DNA from: Micromonospora sp. H61
GTDB lineage: Bacteria > Actinomycetota > Actinomycetes > Mycobacteriales > Micromonosporaceae
Assembly (NCBI RefSeq): GCF_018070325.1
Contig: NZ_JAGPXY010000026.1
Span: 1-64,000, forward strand
Reading direction: 5' to 3'
DNA length: 64,000 nucleotides
The position numbers and the translations under genes are program-made. Under the pieces are notes generated by a model that made no database searches, was not told where the DNA came from, and worked only from the letters and a program-made list of their open reading frames with translations. This document shows, one piece after another, positions 33,807 through 41,942 of this stretch (its first letter is position 1; each line of letters begins with the position of its first letter).

Positions 33807-35294
33807 ATGCTGTTCGGTGTGGCGGATCCGGAGCTGGTGGATGTGGTCGTGGTCGGGCTCGGGGTCGGCGGCGAGGAGGTGGCCGAGCGACTTGCCGAGG
33901 CCGGCCTGAACGTCGTCGGCGTCGAACGGGATCTCGTCGGCGGGGAGTGCCCGTACTGGGGCTGCATCCCGAGCAAGATGATGATCAGAGCCGCCAACGC
34001 GCTCGCCGAGGCTCGCCGGGTCGACGGGCTCGCCGGAACGGCGCAGGTCCAGCCGGACTGGGCGCCGGTGGCGAAGCGGATCCGCGAGGAAGCCACCGAC
34101 ACCTGGGACGACACGGTCGCGGCGGAGCGGTTCGTCGGCAAGGGCGGCCGGCTCGTGCGGGGCAGCGGCAGGCTCGACGGTCCGCGCCGGGTCCGCGTCG
34201 GTGACCAGGTGTTCGAGGCCCGGCACGGGGTGGTGCTGGGCACCGGCACGCGTCCGTCGGTGCCGCCGATCGACGGCCTGACCGACACGCCGTACTGGAC
34301 CAACCACCAGGCGATCGAGGTCGAGGAGCTGCCGGAGTCGCTGCTCGTGCTGGGTGGCGGCGCGATCGGCCTGGAGTTGGCGCAGGTCTTCGTCCGCTTC
34401 GGGGTCCGGGTCACAGTGGTCGAGGCGCTCGACCGGGTGCTGGCCGTCGAGGAACCCGAGGCGTCCGAGGTCGCCGCCGCGGCGCTGCGCGCCGACGGCG
34501 TGGAGATCCACACCGGGGTACGCGCCGAACGGGTCGAACACGACGGGACCAGGTTCACACTGCGCGGTGGCGGCGGCGCGGAGTTCACCGCCGACCGGCT
34601 GCTGGTGGTGACCGGGCGCAAGGCACACCTGAGCGAGCTGGGCCTGGACACGATCGGCCTGGACGCCAGCCAGCGTTACCTCCCGGTCGACGACCGTCTG
34701 CACGTCACCGACCACCTCTGGGCGGTCGGCGACATCACCGGCGAGGGCGCCTTCACGCACATCGCCATGTACCAGGCGGGGATCGTGATCGCCGACATCC
34801 TGGCCCGTGCCCGGCAGGCGAAGGCGGGGGCGGACGCCAGCGGCACCTCCAGCGTGGTCGGCGGCGCGATGGGCGCATCCAGCTCGCTGGCCGCCAGCGG
34901 GTCGAGCGGGTCGGCCGGCACCGTTCCGCGAGCCGACTACCGCGCGCTGCCCCGGGTGACGTTCACCGATCCCGAGATCGGCGCGGTCGGGCTCACCGAA
35001 CAGCAGGCCCGCGAACGCGGCATCAACGTGCAGGTGGGTTTCACCAAGCTCAGCAGCTCCACCCGCGGCTGGATCCACCGGGTCGGCGACGACGGTTTCA
35101 TCAAGCTCGTGGCGGACGCCGACCAGGGCGTGCTGATCGGTGCCACCTCGGCCGGCCCGGCCGGTGGCGAGGTGCTGTCCGCGCTGGTGGTGGCGGTGCA
35201 CGCGGCGGTGCCGCTGAGTCAGCTCCGGCACATGATCTACGCGTACCCGACCTTTCACCGGGCCATCGAAACCGCCCTGCGCGACCTGTCCTGA
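33807..35294 (+). CDS. class I pyridine nucleotide-disulfide oxidoreductase (FAD)
   Basis: A 495-aa FAD/NAD(P) enzyme. The FAD motif DVVVVGLGVGGEEVAERLAEAGL is followed by GGECPYWGCIPSK, with the redox Cys pair spaced as in lipoamide dehydrogenase and mercuric reductase, the NAD(P) motif LLVLGGGAIGLELAQVFVRFG and the FAD-closing LWAVGDITGEG. The C-terminal dimer domain ends YAYPTFHRAIETAL, where the usual His-Pro-x-x-Glu catalytic His is Tyr. An Ala/Ser/Gly-rich insert of about 45 residues (near 342-375) precedes that domain. Substrate unknown; mercuric or mycothiol-type activity is not supported. Start ATG at 33807 or GTG at 33819. Confidence 0.85.
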   Translation: MLFGVADPELVDVVVVGLGVGGEEVAERLAEAGLNVVGVERDLVGGECPYWGCIPSKMMIRAANALAEARRVDGLAGTAQVQPDWAPVAKRIREEATDTWDDTVAAERFVGKGGRLVRGSGRLDGPRRVRVGDQVFEARHGVVLGTGTRPSVPPIDGLTDTPYWTNHQAIEVEELPESLLVLGGGAIGLELAQVFVRFGVRVTVVEALDRVLAVEEPEASEVAAAALRADGVEIHTGVRAERVEHDGTRFTLRGGGGAEFTADRLLVVTGRKAHLSELGLDTIGLDASQRYLPVDDRLHVTDHLWAVGDITGEGAFTHIAMYQAGIVIADILARARQAKAGADASGTSSVVGGAMGASSSLAASGSSGSAGTVPRADYRALPRVTFTDPEIGAVGLTEQQARERGINVQVGFTKLSSSTRGWIHRVGDDGFIKLVADADQGVLIGATSAGPAGGEVLSALVVAVHAAVPLSQLRHMIYAYPTFHRAIETALRDLS

Positions 35295-35373
35295 CCCCGG
35301 CTCCGCGTGACGATCAAGCAGTGCGCCGACAAACGCCGGCAATTTGCTGTTCATTTCTTTCATCCAGGTGACG

Positions 35374-35379
35374 TACGAT
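35374..35379 (+). promoter_or_regulatory. possible -10 of a leaderless lacI-type transcript
   Basis: TACGAT sits 7 nt before the GTG of the LacI gene, the distance expected when transcription starts at the first codon. There is no Shine-Dalgarno sequence, which fits leaderless translation, common in actinobacteria. The -35 (TCATTT) is weak. Confidence 0.4.
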
Positions 35380-35386
35380 TGCGACC

Positions 35387-36391
35387 GTGACCAAGCGGTT
35401 GACTGAAGTTGCCAAGAAGGCGGGCGTCAGCGAGGCCACCGTCAGCCGGGTGCTCAACGGCCGCGACGGGGTCTCCGAGGCGACCCGCACCGCCGTGCTG
35501 ACGGCACTGGACGTGCTCGGTTACGAGCGGCCGACCAAGCTGCGCGGCGAACGCGCCCGGCTGGTCGGGCTGGTGCTGCCCGAGTTGCAGAACCCGATCT
35601 TCCCGGCGCTGGCCGAGGTCGTCACCGGCACCCTCGCTCAGCGCGGCTACACCCCTGCGCTCTGTGCCCGGACCATCGGTGGGGTCTCCGAAATGGACTA
35701 CGTGGAGATGCTCCTCGACCACCAGGTCTCCGGGGTGATCTTCGCCGGTGGCTCGTACGCGCTCGCCGACGCCCGACACGACCACTACCGTCGGCTGACC
35801 GACCGTGGGCTTCCGGTCGTGCTGGTCAACGCCGGTGTGGACGAGCTGGGTTTTCCCCGCGTCTCCACCGACGACGCGGTGGCGGTGGAGCAGGCGTACG
35901 GGCACCTGCGCTCGCTCGGGCACGAACGGATCGGCATGGTGCTCGGCCCGGAGGGGCATGTGCCGTCGCGGCGCAAGCTCGACGCGATGGTCCAGGCTGC
36001 CGGCTGGGACGAGGGCGACGCCGAGTGCGTCGAGCGTTCCAGCTTCTCGATGGAGGGTGCGCGGGTCGCCGCGACGAAGTTGGTCGAGCGGGGCGTGACC
36101 GGCATCATCTGCGCCAGCGACGTGCTCGCGCTGGGCACGATTCGGGCGGCCCGCCGGCTGGGCCGTTCGGTTCCGGCCGACGTGTCGGTGGTGGGTTTCG
36201 ACGACTCCGCCTTCATGACGTGCACCGATCCGCCGTTGACCACAGTGCGGCAACCGATCGAGACGATGGGGCAGGCCGCCGTGGATCTGCTGGTCACCCA
36301 GATCGAGGGTGCCGGTGTCCTTCAGGACGAGCTGCTGTTCGAGCCGGAGTTGGTGGTGCGGGGCTCCACCGCGCCCGCCCCTGGCCGCTAG
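35387..36391 (+). CDS. LacI-family transcriptional regulator
   Basis: A 334-aa sugar-responsive repressor. The N-terminal helix-turn-helix and hinge are KRLTEVAKKAGVSEATVSRVLNGRDGVSEATRTAVLTALDVLGY. The effector domain runs from RARLVGLVLPELQNPIFPALAEVV to VSVVGFDDSAFMTCTDPPLTTVRQPIETMG. It precedes, in the same direction, a sugar ABC transporter, GH13 and two GH87-like genes, which it most likely controls. GTG at 35387 is the first codon and seems leaderless. Confidence 0.92.
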   Translation: MTKRLTEVAKKAGVSEATVSRVLNGRDGVSEATRTAVLTALDVLGYERPTKLRGERARLVGLVLPELQNPIFPALAEVVTGTLAQRGYTPALCARTIGGVSEMDYVEMLLDHQVSGVIFAGGSYALADARHDHYRRLTDRGLPVVLVNAGVDELGFPRVSTDDAVAVEQAYGHLRSLGHERIGMVLGPEGHVPSRRKLDAMVQAAGWDEGDAECVERSSFSMEGARVAATKLVERGVTGIICASDVLALGTIRAARRLGRSVPADVSVVGFDDSAFMTCTDPPLTTVRQPIETMGQAAVDLLVTQIEGAGVLQDELLFEPELVVRGSTAPAPGR

Positions 36392-36412
36392 GCGCCACAC
36401 CGAACGACGCTT

Positions 36413-36449
36413 CGGCCGTCGACCGCCTCTCGCGGTCGGCGGCCGTTTT
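36413..36449 (+). terminator. terminator after the lacI-type gene
   Basis: CGGCCGTCGACCGC (36413-36426) pairs, with one bulge or mismatch, with GCGGTCGGCGGCCG (36432-36445) and is followed by TTTT. It separates the regulator from the transporter operon. Confidence 0.8.
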
Positions 36450-36570
36450 CGTCGTTGCTCACCATCGTCAGCATCGACCGGTCCGAATGGCCGGTCATAA
36501 GCGATCAATAGCCGTCAAATCGGGCTGCTTTCAGCGGCTTGCCAACATCTGTCGTCATCACGTCGTGTCC

Positions 36571-36600
36571 TTTCGGAACAGGGTCGATACCTTGCCGAAA
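36571..36600. promoter_or_regulatory. possible operator upstream of the sugar transporter operon
   Basis: TTTCGG (36571-36576) and its complement CCGAAA (36595-36600) form an interrupted inverted repeat in the 333-bp gap between the LacI gene and the binding-protein gene. LacI operators are palindromic and often contain CG at the centre; this one is split by 18 bp, so the call is weak. The rest of the gap holds the terminator above and a leader of at most about 120 nt; no other gene was seen. Confidence 0.3.
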
Positions 36601-36724
36601 TGAGTCGGCCTCGCTACAGTGACTCCACTCACACCTGGCTCCGACGCAGCTACTGGGCGTCAGGTCGTATCACCGCAGATCAGCGAAGGTCATTGGAGAC
36701 ACCCGTTCCCGAAGGGATGGACAG

Positions 36725-38104
36725 ATGTCCGTACCGCAACACCGAAAGGCTGCGGCGGTTGCGCTCGTGGCCGGCCTGGGGCTCAGCCTCACGGCGTGCT
36801 CCACGAAGAGCGACGACAAGGGCTCGAACGCCAACGGCAAGGTCACCATCACGGTCGACTGCCAGCCGGTCGGCGCGCAGAAAGAGCTGTTGAAGAACTG
36901 GAACGACGACGTCGCCGAGTTCCAGAAGCAGAACCCGGACATCACCATCAAGAGCGTCAGCGTCGGCGAGCAGTGCAACAACCCGCCGGACTTCACCGCC
37001 CGCCTCGCCGGCGGCACCGTGACCGACGTCTTCTACGGATACATGACCGATCTCCAGCAGGTGCTCGACTCCGGTCAGGCGATGGACATCGGCCCGCACG
37101 TCAACAAGGACGCGATCTCAACCTGGGACAGCGTCGACCCGGCGCTCAAGGAGGTCTTCACCGACGGCGGCAAGCTCTACGCCGTTCCGGTGAAGAACTA
37201 CTCGATGGGCCTGGTCTACAACAAGGCCCTGTTCCAGCAGGCCGGGCTGGACGTGAACAACCCGCCCAAGACCTGGGCCGACGTCCGTGCCGCCGCCAAG
37301 AAGATCTCCGCGCTCGGCAACGGCATCGCCGGCTACTCGGAGTACAGCGCCGGCAACACCGGCGGCTGGCACTTCACCTCCCTGCTCTACTCGCAGGGTG
37401 GCCAGGTGCTGACCGAGGACGGCAAGAAGGCCGACTTCAACAACGCCATGGGCAAGCAGGTCCTGCAGAACCTCAAGGACATGCGGTACGGCGACAACAG
37501 CATGGGCGCCCGTCAGCTGCTCCAGTGGGGCGACCTGCTGACGAACGCCGGCGCGGGCAAGGTCGGCATGTTCATCGGCGCGCCGGACGCCACCCAGGCG
37601 ATCGTCAGCCAGTTCCAGGGCAAGTTCCAGGACTGGGCGATGGCCCCGCTGCCCGGCCAGGACGGCGCGGCGAAGGGGACGCTCGGTGGTGGCGAGGGCT
37701 ACTTCTTCAAGAAGGACCTCACTCCCGAGCAGGTCAAGGCCGGTCTGAAGTGGATCGCGTACCAGAAGCTCACCCCGGGCAAGGGCCAGTTCGACTACGT
37801 GCGGGCCAAGCCGCAGAACTACCCGGTGGGTCTGCCCCAGCCGCTGCTCTTCGCCAACGGCAGTGACGCCCAGAAGCAGGAGCTGGAGCTGCGTAAGGCG
37901 AACGCGAACGTCGACACGGCGAACTTCGCGCTCTTCGAGGCGACCCCGGTTCCGATCAAGGGTGAGCCGCGCAACGCCCAGGCCGTCTACGCGGTGCTCG
38001 ACGCCGCGATGTCGGGTGTGCTGACCAACCCGAACTCGAACATCGACGCACTGCTCAAGACCGCCGAGGAGAAGGTCAACCAGCTCCTCGCCGCCGAGAG
38101 CTGA
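36725..38104 (+). CDS. sugar ABC transporter substrate-binding lipoprotein
   Basis: A 459-aa binding lipoprotein of the extracellular solute-binding family 1 (MalE-like). Lipobox LSLTACS with Cys25. The mature protein begins with a Ser/Asp-rich tether, then KVTITVDCQPVGAQKELLKNWNDDVAEFQKQNPDITIK. Blocks such as GKLYAVPVKNYSMGLVYNKALFQQAGL and PKTWADVRAAAKKI are typical. The sequence has many Trp/Tyr for stacking on sugars. First gene of the transporter operon, with ATG at 36725. Likely ligand: gluco-oligosaccharides, from context. Confidence 0.92.
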   Translation: MSVPQHRKAAAVALVAGLGLSLTACSTKSDDKGSNANGKVTITVDCQPVGAQKELLKNWNDDVAEFQKQNPDITIKSVSVGEQCNNPPDFTARLAGGTVTDVFYGYMTDLQQVLDSGQAMDIGPHVNKDAISTWDSVDPALKEVFTDGGKLYAVPVKNYSMGLVYNKALFQQAGLDVNNPPKTWADVRAAAKKISALGNGIAGYSEYSAGNTGGWHFTSLLYSQGGQVLTEDGKKADFNNAMGKQVLQNLKDMRYGDNSMGARQLLQWGDLLTNAGAGKVGMFIGAPDATQAIVSQFQGKFQDWAMAPLPGQDGAAKGTLGGGEGYFFKKDLTPEQVKAGLKWIAYQKLTPGKGQFDYVRAKPQNYPVGLPQPLLFANGSDAQKQELELRKANANVDTANFALFEATPVPIKGEPRNAQAVYAVLDAAMSGVLTNPNSNIDALLKTAEEKVNQLLAAES

Positions 38105-38190
38105 CCGATCGTGTGGGGGTCGGGACGCCGACCCGACCCCCACGCCACTCGCGCCACATCTCGACGTCACCGACTCACCCAGGAGTTGCC

Positions 38191-39147
38191 TTGGCGATCA
38201 CCACCGTCCCGGAGACCCCCAGGAAACCGGGCCGCCCGCCGTCGCCGTACTCGGCGAGGCCGCAGCGCACCAGCCTCGGCCGGAAGGTACGGGACAACCT
38301 CACCGGTCACGCGTTCCTGATCGGAGCGGTGCTCTGCTTCGTCGTCTTCTCCTGGTACCCGATGGTCCGCGGCATCATCATGAGCTTCCAGCGGACCCGG
38401 CGCGGCGAGACCACCTGGGTGGGCTGGGACAACTACTCCCGCATCATCGCCGACCCCAGCTTCTGGACGGCCTGGCAGAACACCTTCTACTTCACCGTCC
38501 TGGCGCTGGCCCTCGGGTACGTGGTGCCGTTCTTCGTGGCGATCCTGCTCAACGAGTTCCGCCACGCCAAGGGGTACCTGCGGATCCTGGTCTACCTGCC
38601 GGTGATGCTGCCGCCGGCCTCCGCGCTGTTCCTCTTCAAGTTCTACGCGTACGACCCGAGCGAGGCCGGGCTCTTCAACGCGATCCTCAAGGCGCTGCAC
38701 CTGCCCACCTCGCAGTGGATGCAGTCACCCGAGATGACGATGCCGGCGATGGTGCTCGCATCGACCTGGATGAACATGGGCGGCGCGGTGCTGATCTACC
38801 TGGCGTCGTTGCAGAACATCCCCGGTGAGCTGTACGAGGCCGCCGAGCTCGACGGCGCCGGGATCTGGCGCCGGATCGTCCACGTGACGATCCCGCAGAC
38901 CCGGTTGATCCTCGCGCTCCTGGCGATGTTGCAGATCGTCGCCACCATGCAGCTCTTCATCGAGCCACTGATCCTCGCCAACGGTGCGGGCGCGGAGGAC
39001 TCGGCGACCTCGGTGGCGTACCTCATCTACCAGCACGGGTTCTTCCAGAACGACCTCAACGGCGCCGCCGCCCTGGGCGTGATCATGCTCGTGGTGCTGG
39101 CCGGCTTCTCCGCCGTGTACGTGCGGCTGACTGCGAAACAGGACTAG
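38191..39147 (+). CDS. sugar ABC transporter permease (MalF-type)
   Basis: A 318-aa inner-membrane permease with about six transmembrane helices (AFLIGAVLCFVVFSWYPMVRGIIM is the first). The EAA loop YEAAELDGAGIWRRIVHVTIPQTRL contacts the ATPase. A Pro/Arg-rich cytoplasmic N-terminus of about 40 residues precedes the first helix. The TTG at 38191 is taken as start because AGGAG lies 5 nt upstream; no ATG or GTG fits better. It lies 86 bp after the binding protein and 11 bp before the second permease. Confidence 0.9.
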   Translation: MAITTVPETPRKPGRPPSPYSARPQRTSLGRKVRDNLTGHAFLIGAVLCFVVFSWYPMVRGIIMSFQRTRRGETTWVGWDNYSRIIADPSFWTAWQNTFYFTVLALALGYVVPFFVAILLNEFRHAKGYLRILVYLPVMLPPASALFLFKFYAYDPSEAGLFNAILKALHLPTSQWMQSPEMTMPAMVLASTWMNMGGAVLIYLASLQNIPGELYEAAELDGAGIWRRIVHVTIPQTRLILALLAMLQIVATMQLFIEPLILANGAGAEDSATSVAYLIYQHGFFQNDLNGAAALGVIMLVVLAGFSAVYVRLTAKQD

Positions 39148-39158
39148 GACGGCGAGGA

Positions 39159-40046
39159 ATGGCACAGGATTCCGGAACCCGGACCCTCATCTCCCAATCC
39201 CAGCTCAGCCGGGGGCGCGGCCGGGTCATCTACTGGACGCTGCTGGTGGTGGTGGTGGCGGGGTTCACGCTCGTCTTCCTCGGGCCGCTCTACTGGATGG
39301 TCACCGGCGCGCTCAAGTCCGGCCAGGAGATCGCGCAGACCCCACCGTCGCTGTTCCCGAAGGATCCGCAGCCGCAGAACTACATCGACGCGTGGAACAA
39401 CCTGGCCCTCGCCAAGCTGCTCTTCAACACCTTCTACTACGCGATCGGCGCGGTGCTGTTCCAACTGGTCTTCGACACCGCCGCCGCGTACTCGCTGTCA
39501 AAGCTTCGACCGATCTTCGGCAACGTGATCCTCGCCCTGATGCTGGGGACGCTGATGATCCCGGCGATGGTCCTCATCGTTCCGCAGTACGTGACGGTGA
39601 TCGACCTGCCGATCGTGCACATCAACCTGCTGGACTCACCGTTCGCGATCTGGTTGCCCCTGGTCGCCAACGCGTTCAACATCTTCCTGTTGAAGCGGTT
39701 CTTCGACTCGATCCCCGAGGAGCTGATGGCGGCAGCCCTGATGGACGGGGCGACGTCGCTGCGCACGCTCTGGTCGATCATCCTGCCGCTGTCGCGTCCC
39801 ATCCTCGGCGTCGTCTCCATCTTCGCCGTGACGGCGGTCTGGAAGGACTTCCTCTGGCCGAAGCTGGTCATGCCGTCGCCCGAGACCCGGACGGTCAGCG
39901 TCGGCATCTACGCCTTCGCGGGTGGCACGCCGATGAACGTGGTGATCGCCGCGTCGGTCATCGCCGCGATCCCGACCGTCATCATCTTCCTGATCTTCCA
40001 GCGGAACATCATGTCCGGTCTGACCACGGGCAGCATCAAGGGATAG
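39159..40046 (+). CDS. sugar ABC transporter permease (MalG-type)
   Basis: A 295-aa inner-membrane permease and partner of the preceding one. First helix VIYWTLLVVVVAGFTLVFLGPLYWMV, the P-loop-contacting EAA motif EELMAAALMDGATSLRTLWSIILPLSRP, and a final helix with IFLIFQRNIMSGLTTGSIKG, the usual MalG-like C-terminus. No ATPase gene is present in the locus, as is common in actinobacteria, where one MsiK-type ATPase serves several sugar transporters. Confidence 0.92.
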   Translation: MAQDSGTRTLISQSQLSRGRGRVIYWTLLVVVVAGFTLVFLGPLYWMVTGALKSGQEIAQTPPSLFPKDPQPQNYIDAWNNLALAKLLFNTFYYAIGAVLFQLVFDTAAAYSLSKLRPIFGNVILALMLGTLMIPAMVLIVPQYVTVIDLPIVHINLLDSPFAIWLPLVANAFNIFLLKRFFDSIPEELMAAALMDGATSLRTLWSIILPLSRPILGVVSIFAVTAVWKDFLWPKLVMPSPETRTVSVGIYAFAGGTPMNVVIAASVIAAIPTVIIFLIFQRNIMSGLTTGSIKG

Positions 40047-40140
40047 CGACCACCGGTCCTCCCGCGCGGCGAACAACGACCGTTCGCCCGACACATAACC
40101 AGGTCCGGCGAACCCGCCGACGTACTGACGCAGAAAGCAG

Positions 40141-41805
40141 GTGCTCGTGTCCACAGCTGACAGAAGTCCGTGGTGGCGTGGAGCCGTGATCTACCAGGTG
40201 TATCCCCGGAGCTTCGCCGACGGTAACGGCGACGGCATCGGCGACATCGCCGGCATCCGGTCCCGGCTGAACCACCTGTCCGCGCTCGGCGTCGACGCGA
40301 TCTGGTTCAGCCCCTGGTACCCGTCCCCGATGGCCGACGCCGGCTACGACGTCTCCGACTACCGCGACATCGACCCGGTCTTCGGCACCCTGGCCGAGGT
40401 CGAGGCGCTGATCGCGGAGGCGCACGCGCTGGGCATCCGGACCATCGTCGACGTGGTGCCCAACCACTGCTCCGACGCCCACCCCTGGTTCCAGGCCGCG
40501 CTCGCCGGGGGCCCCGGCGCGCCAGAACGGGACCTTTTCTGGTTCCGACCCGGCCGTGGTCCCAACGGCGACGAACGACCCACCGACTGGGTCGGCGAGT
40601 TCGGCGGCGAGACCTGGACCCGCACCACCAACCCGGACGGCACCCCCGGCGACTGGTACCTGCACCTGTTCGCCCCCCAGCAGCCGGACTTCAACTGGGA
40701 CCACCCCCGGGTGCGGGAGGAGTTCGAGGACATCCTGCGGTTCTGGTTCGACAGGGGCGTGGACGGCATCCGGATCGACTCGGCCGGGCTCCTGGTCAAG
40801 GACGGGACGCTGCCCGAGGTCCGCGAGGACCAGCCGCACCCGTTCCACGACCTCGACGGGGTGCACGACATCTACCGGGGCTGGCGTCGGGTCGCCGACG
40901 AGTACGCCGACCGGGCGCTGATCGGTGAGGTGTGGCTGCCGGACCGGCAGCGGTTCGCCAACTACCTGCGCCCGGACGAGCTGCACGCCGCGTTCAACTT
41001 CGACTTCCTCGGCTGCGCCTGGGACGCCGCGGCGCTGCGGGAGAGCATCGACGGGACGCTGAGCGCGCACGCGCCGGTCAACGCGCCGGCCACCTGGGTG
41101 CTCTCGAACCACGACGTCACCCGGCACGTCACCCGCTACGGTCGCGCGGACACCCGGTTCAGCTTCGCCGCCAAACGCGAGGGCACCCCCACCGACCTGG
41201 AGCTGGGCACCCGCCGGGCCCGCGCCGCCGCGCTGCTCTCGTTGTCGCTGCCCGGTGCGGCCTACGTCTACCAGGGCGAGGAGCTGGGCCTCTACGAGGT
41301 CGAGGACATCCCGTACGCGATGCGGCAGGACCCCATGTGGGAGCGGTCCGGCCGGATCGACCCCGGTCGGGACGGCTGCCGCGTACCGCTGCCGTGGGCC
41401 GGGGACGAGCCGCCGTTCGAGTTCAGCCCCGAGGGTGCCGCGGCGCCCTGGCTGCCGCAGCCGGCCGACTGGAAGGACCGGACAGCCAGCGCGCAGACCG
41501 GCGACTCGGCCTCGATGCTGGAGCTGTACCGGGCGGCGATCCAGGCCCGAAAGGCCGACCCTTCGCTCGGTGACGGTGAGCTGACCTGGTTGCCCGCCCC
41601 GGACGGGGTGCTGGCGTTCAGCCGCGGCGGTGGCTTCACCTGCCTGGTCAACCTGTCCGCCGCGCCGGTGCCGATGCCAGCTCAGGGGGAGTTGCTGCTG
41701 GCCAGCGGGCCGCTCGACGACGGGTTGCTGCCGTCCGACATCGCGGTCTGGCTGCGTACCGCCGAATCCACCGACGGGCCGCTCGGGGCGGACGGCCCGG
41801 CCTGA
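40141..41805 (+). CDS. GH13 alpha-glucosidase / oligo-glucosidase
   Basis: A 554-aa cytoplasmic GH13 enzyme. Region I is TIVDVVPNHCSD, the nucleophile Asp213 lies in GIRIDSAG, the acid/base Glu263 in LIGEVWLP, and the stabilising Asp325 in LSNHDVTRH. The start WWRGAVIYQVYPRSFADGNGDGIGDIAGI is typical of GH13 oligo-1,6/alpha-glucosidases. No signal peptide. It probably splits imported alpha-gluco-oligosaccharides (nigero- or malto-type). GTG at 40141, or the next GTG at 40147. Second half of the transporter operon. Confidence 0.93.
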   Translation: MLVSTADRSPWWRGAVIYQVYPRSFADGNGDGIGDIAGIRSRLNHLSALGVDAIWFSPWYPSPMADAGYDVSDYRDIDPVFGTLAEVEALIAEAHALGIRTIVDVVPNHCSDAHPWFQAALAGGPGAPERDLFWFRPGRGPNGDERPTDWVGEFGGETWTRTTNPDGTPGDWYLHLFAPQQPDFNWDHPRVREEFEDILRFWFDRGVDGIRIDSAGLLVKDGTLPEVREDQPHPFHDLDGVHDIYRGWRRVADEYADRALIGEVWLPDRQRFANYLRPDELHAAFNFDFLGCAWDAAALRESIDGTLSAHAPVNAPATWVLSNHDVTRHVTRYGRADTRFSFAAKREGTPTDLELGTRRARAAALLSLSLPGAAYVYQGEELGLYEVEDIPYAMRQDPMWERSGRIDPGRDGCRVPLPWAGDEPPFEFSPEGAAAPWLPQPADWKDRTASAQTGDSASMLELYRAAIQARKADPSLGDGELTWLPAPDGVLAFSRGGGFTCLVNLSAAPVPMPAQGELLLASGPLDDGLLPSDIAVWLRTAESTDGPLGADGPA

Positions 41806-41942
41806 CCTGACTCCGCACGCCGTGGTGCCCGCGGGCCCGCCCCGCCCGCCACGCCACCCAAGAAGGGAGAACCGAGGGGACGCGCGACACCGCACCGACA
41901 CGGGGGGATCTGGCCTGCCTGACGAAAGGGAGAGCGCAGCTC

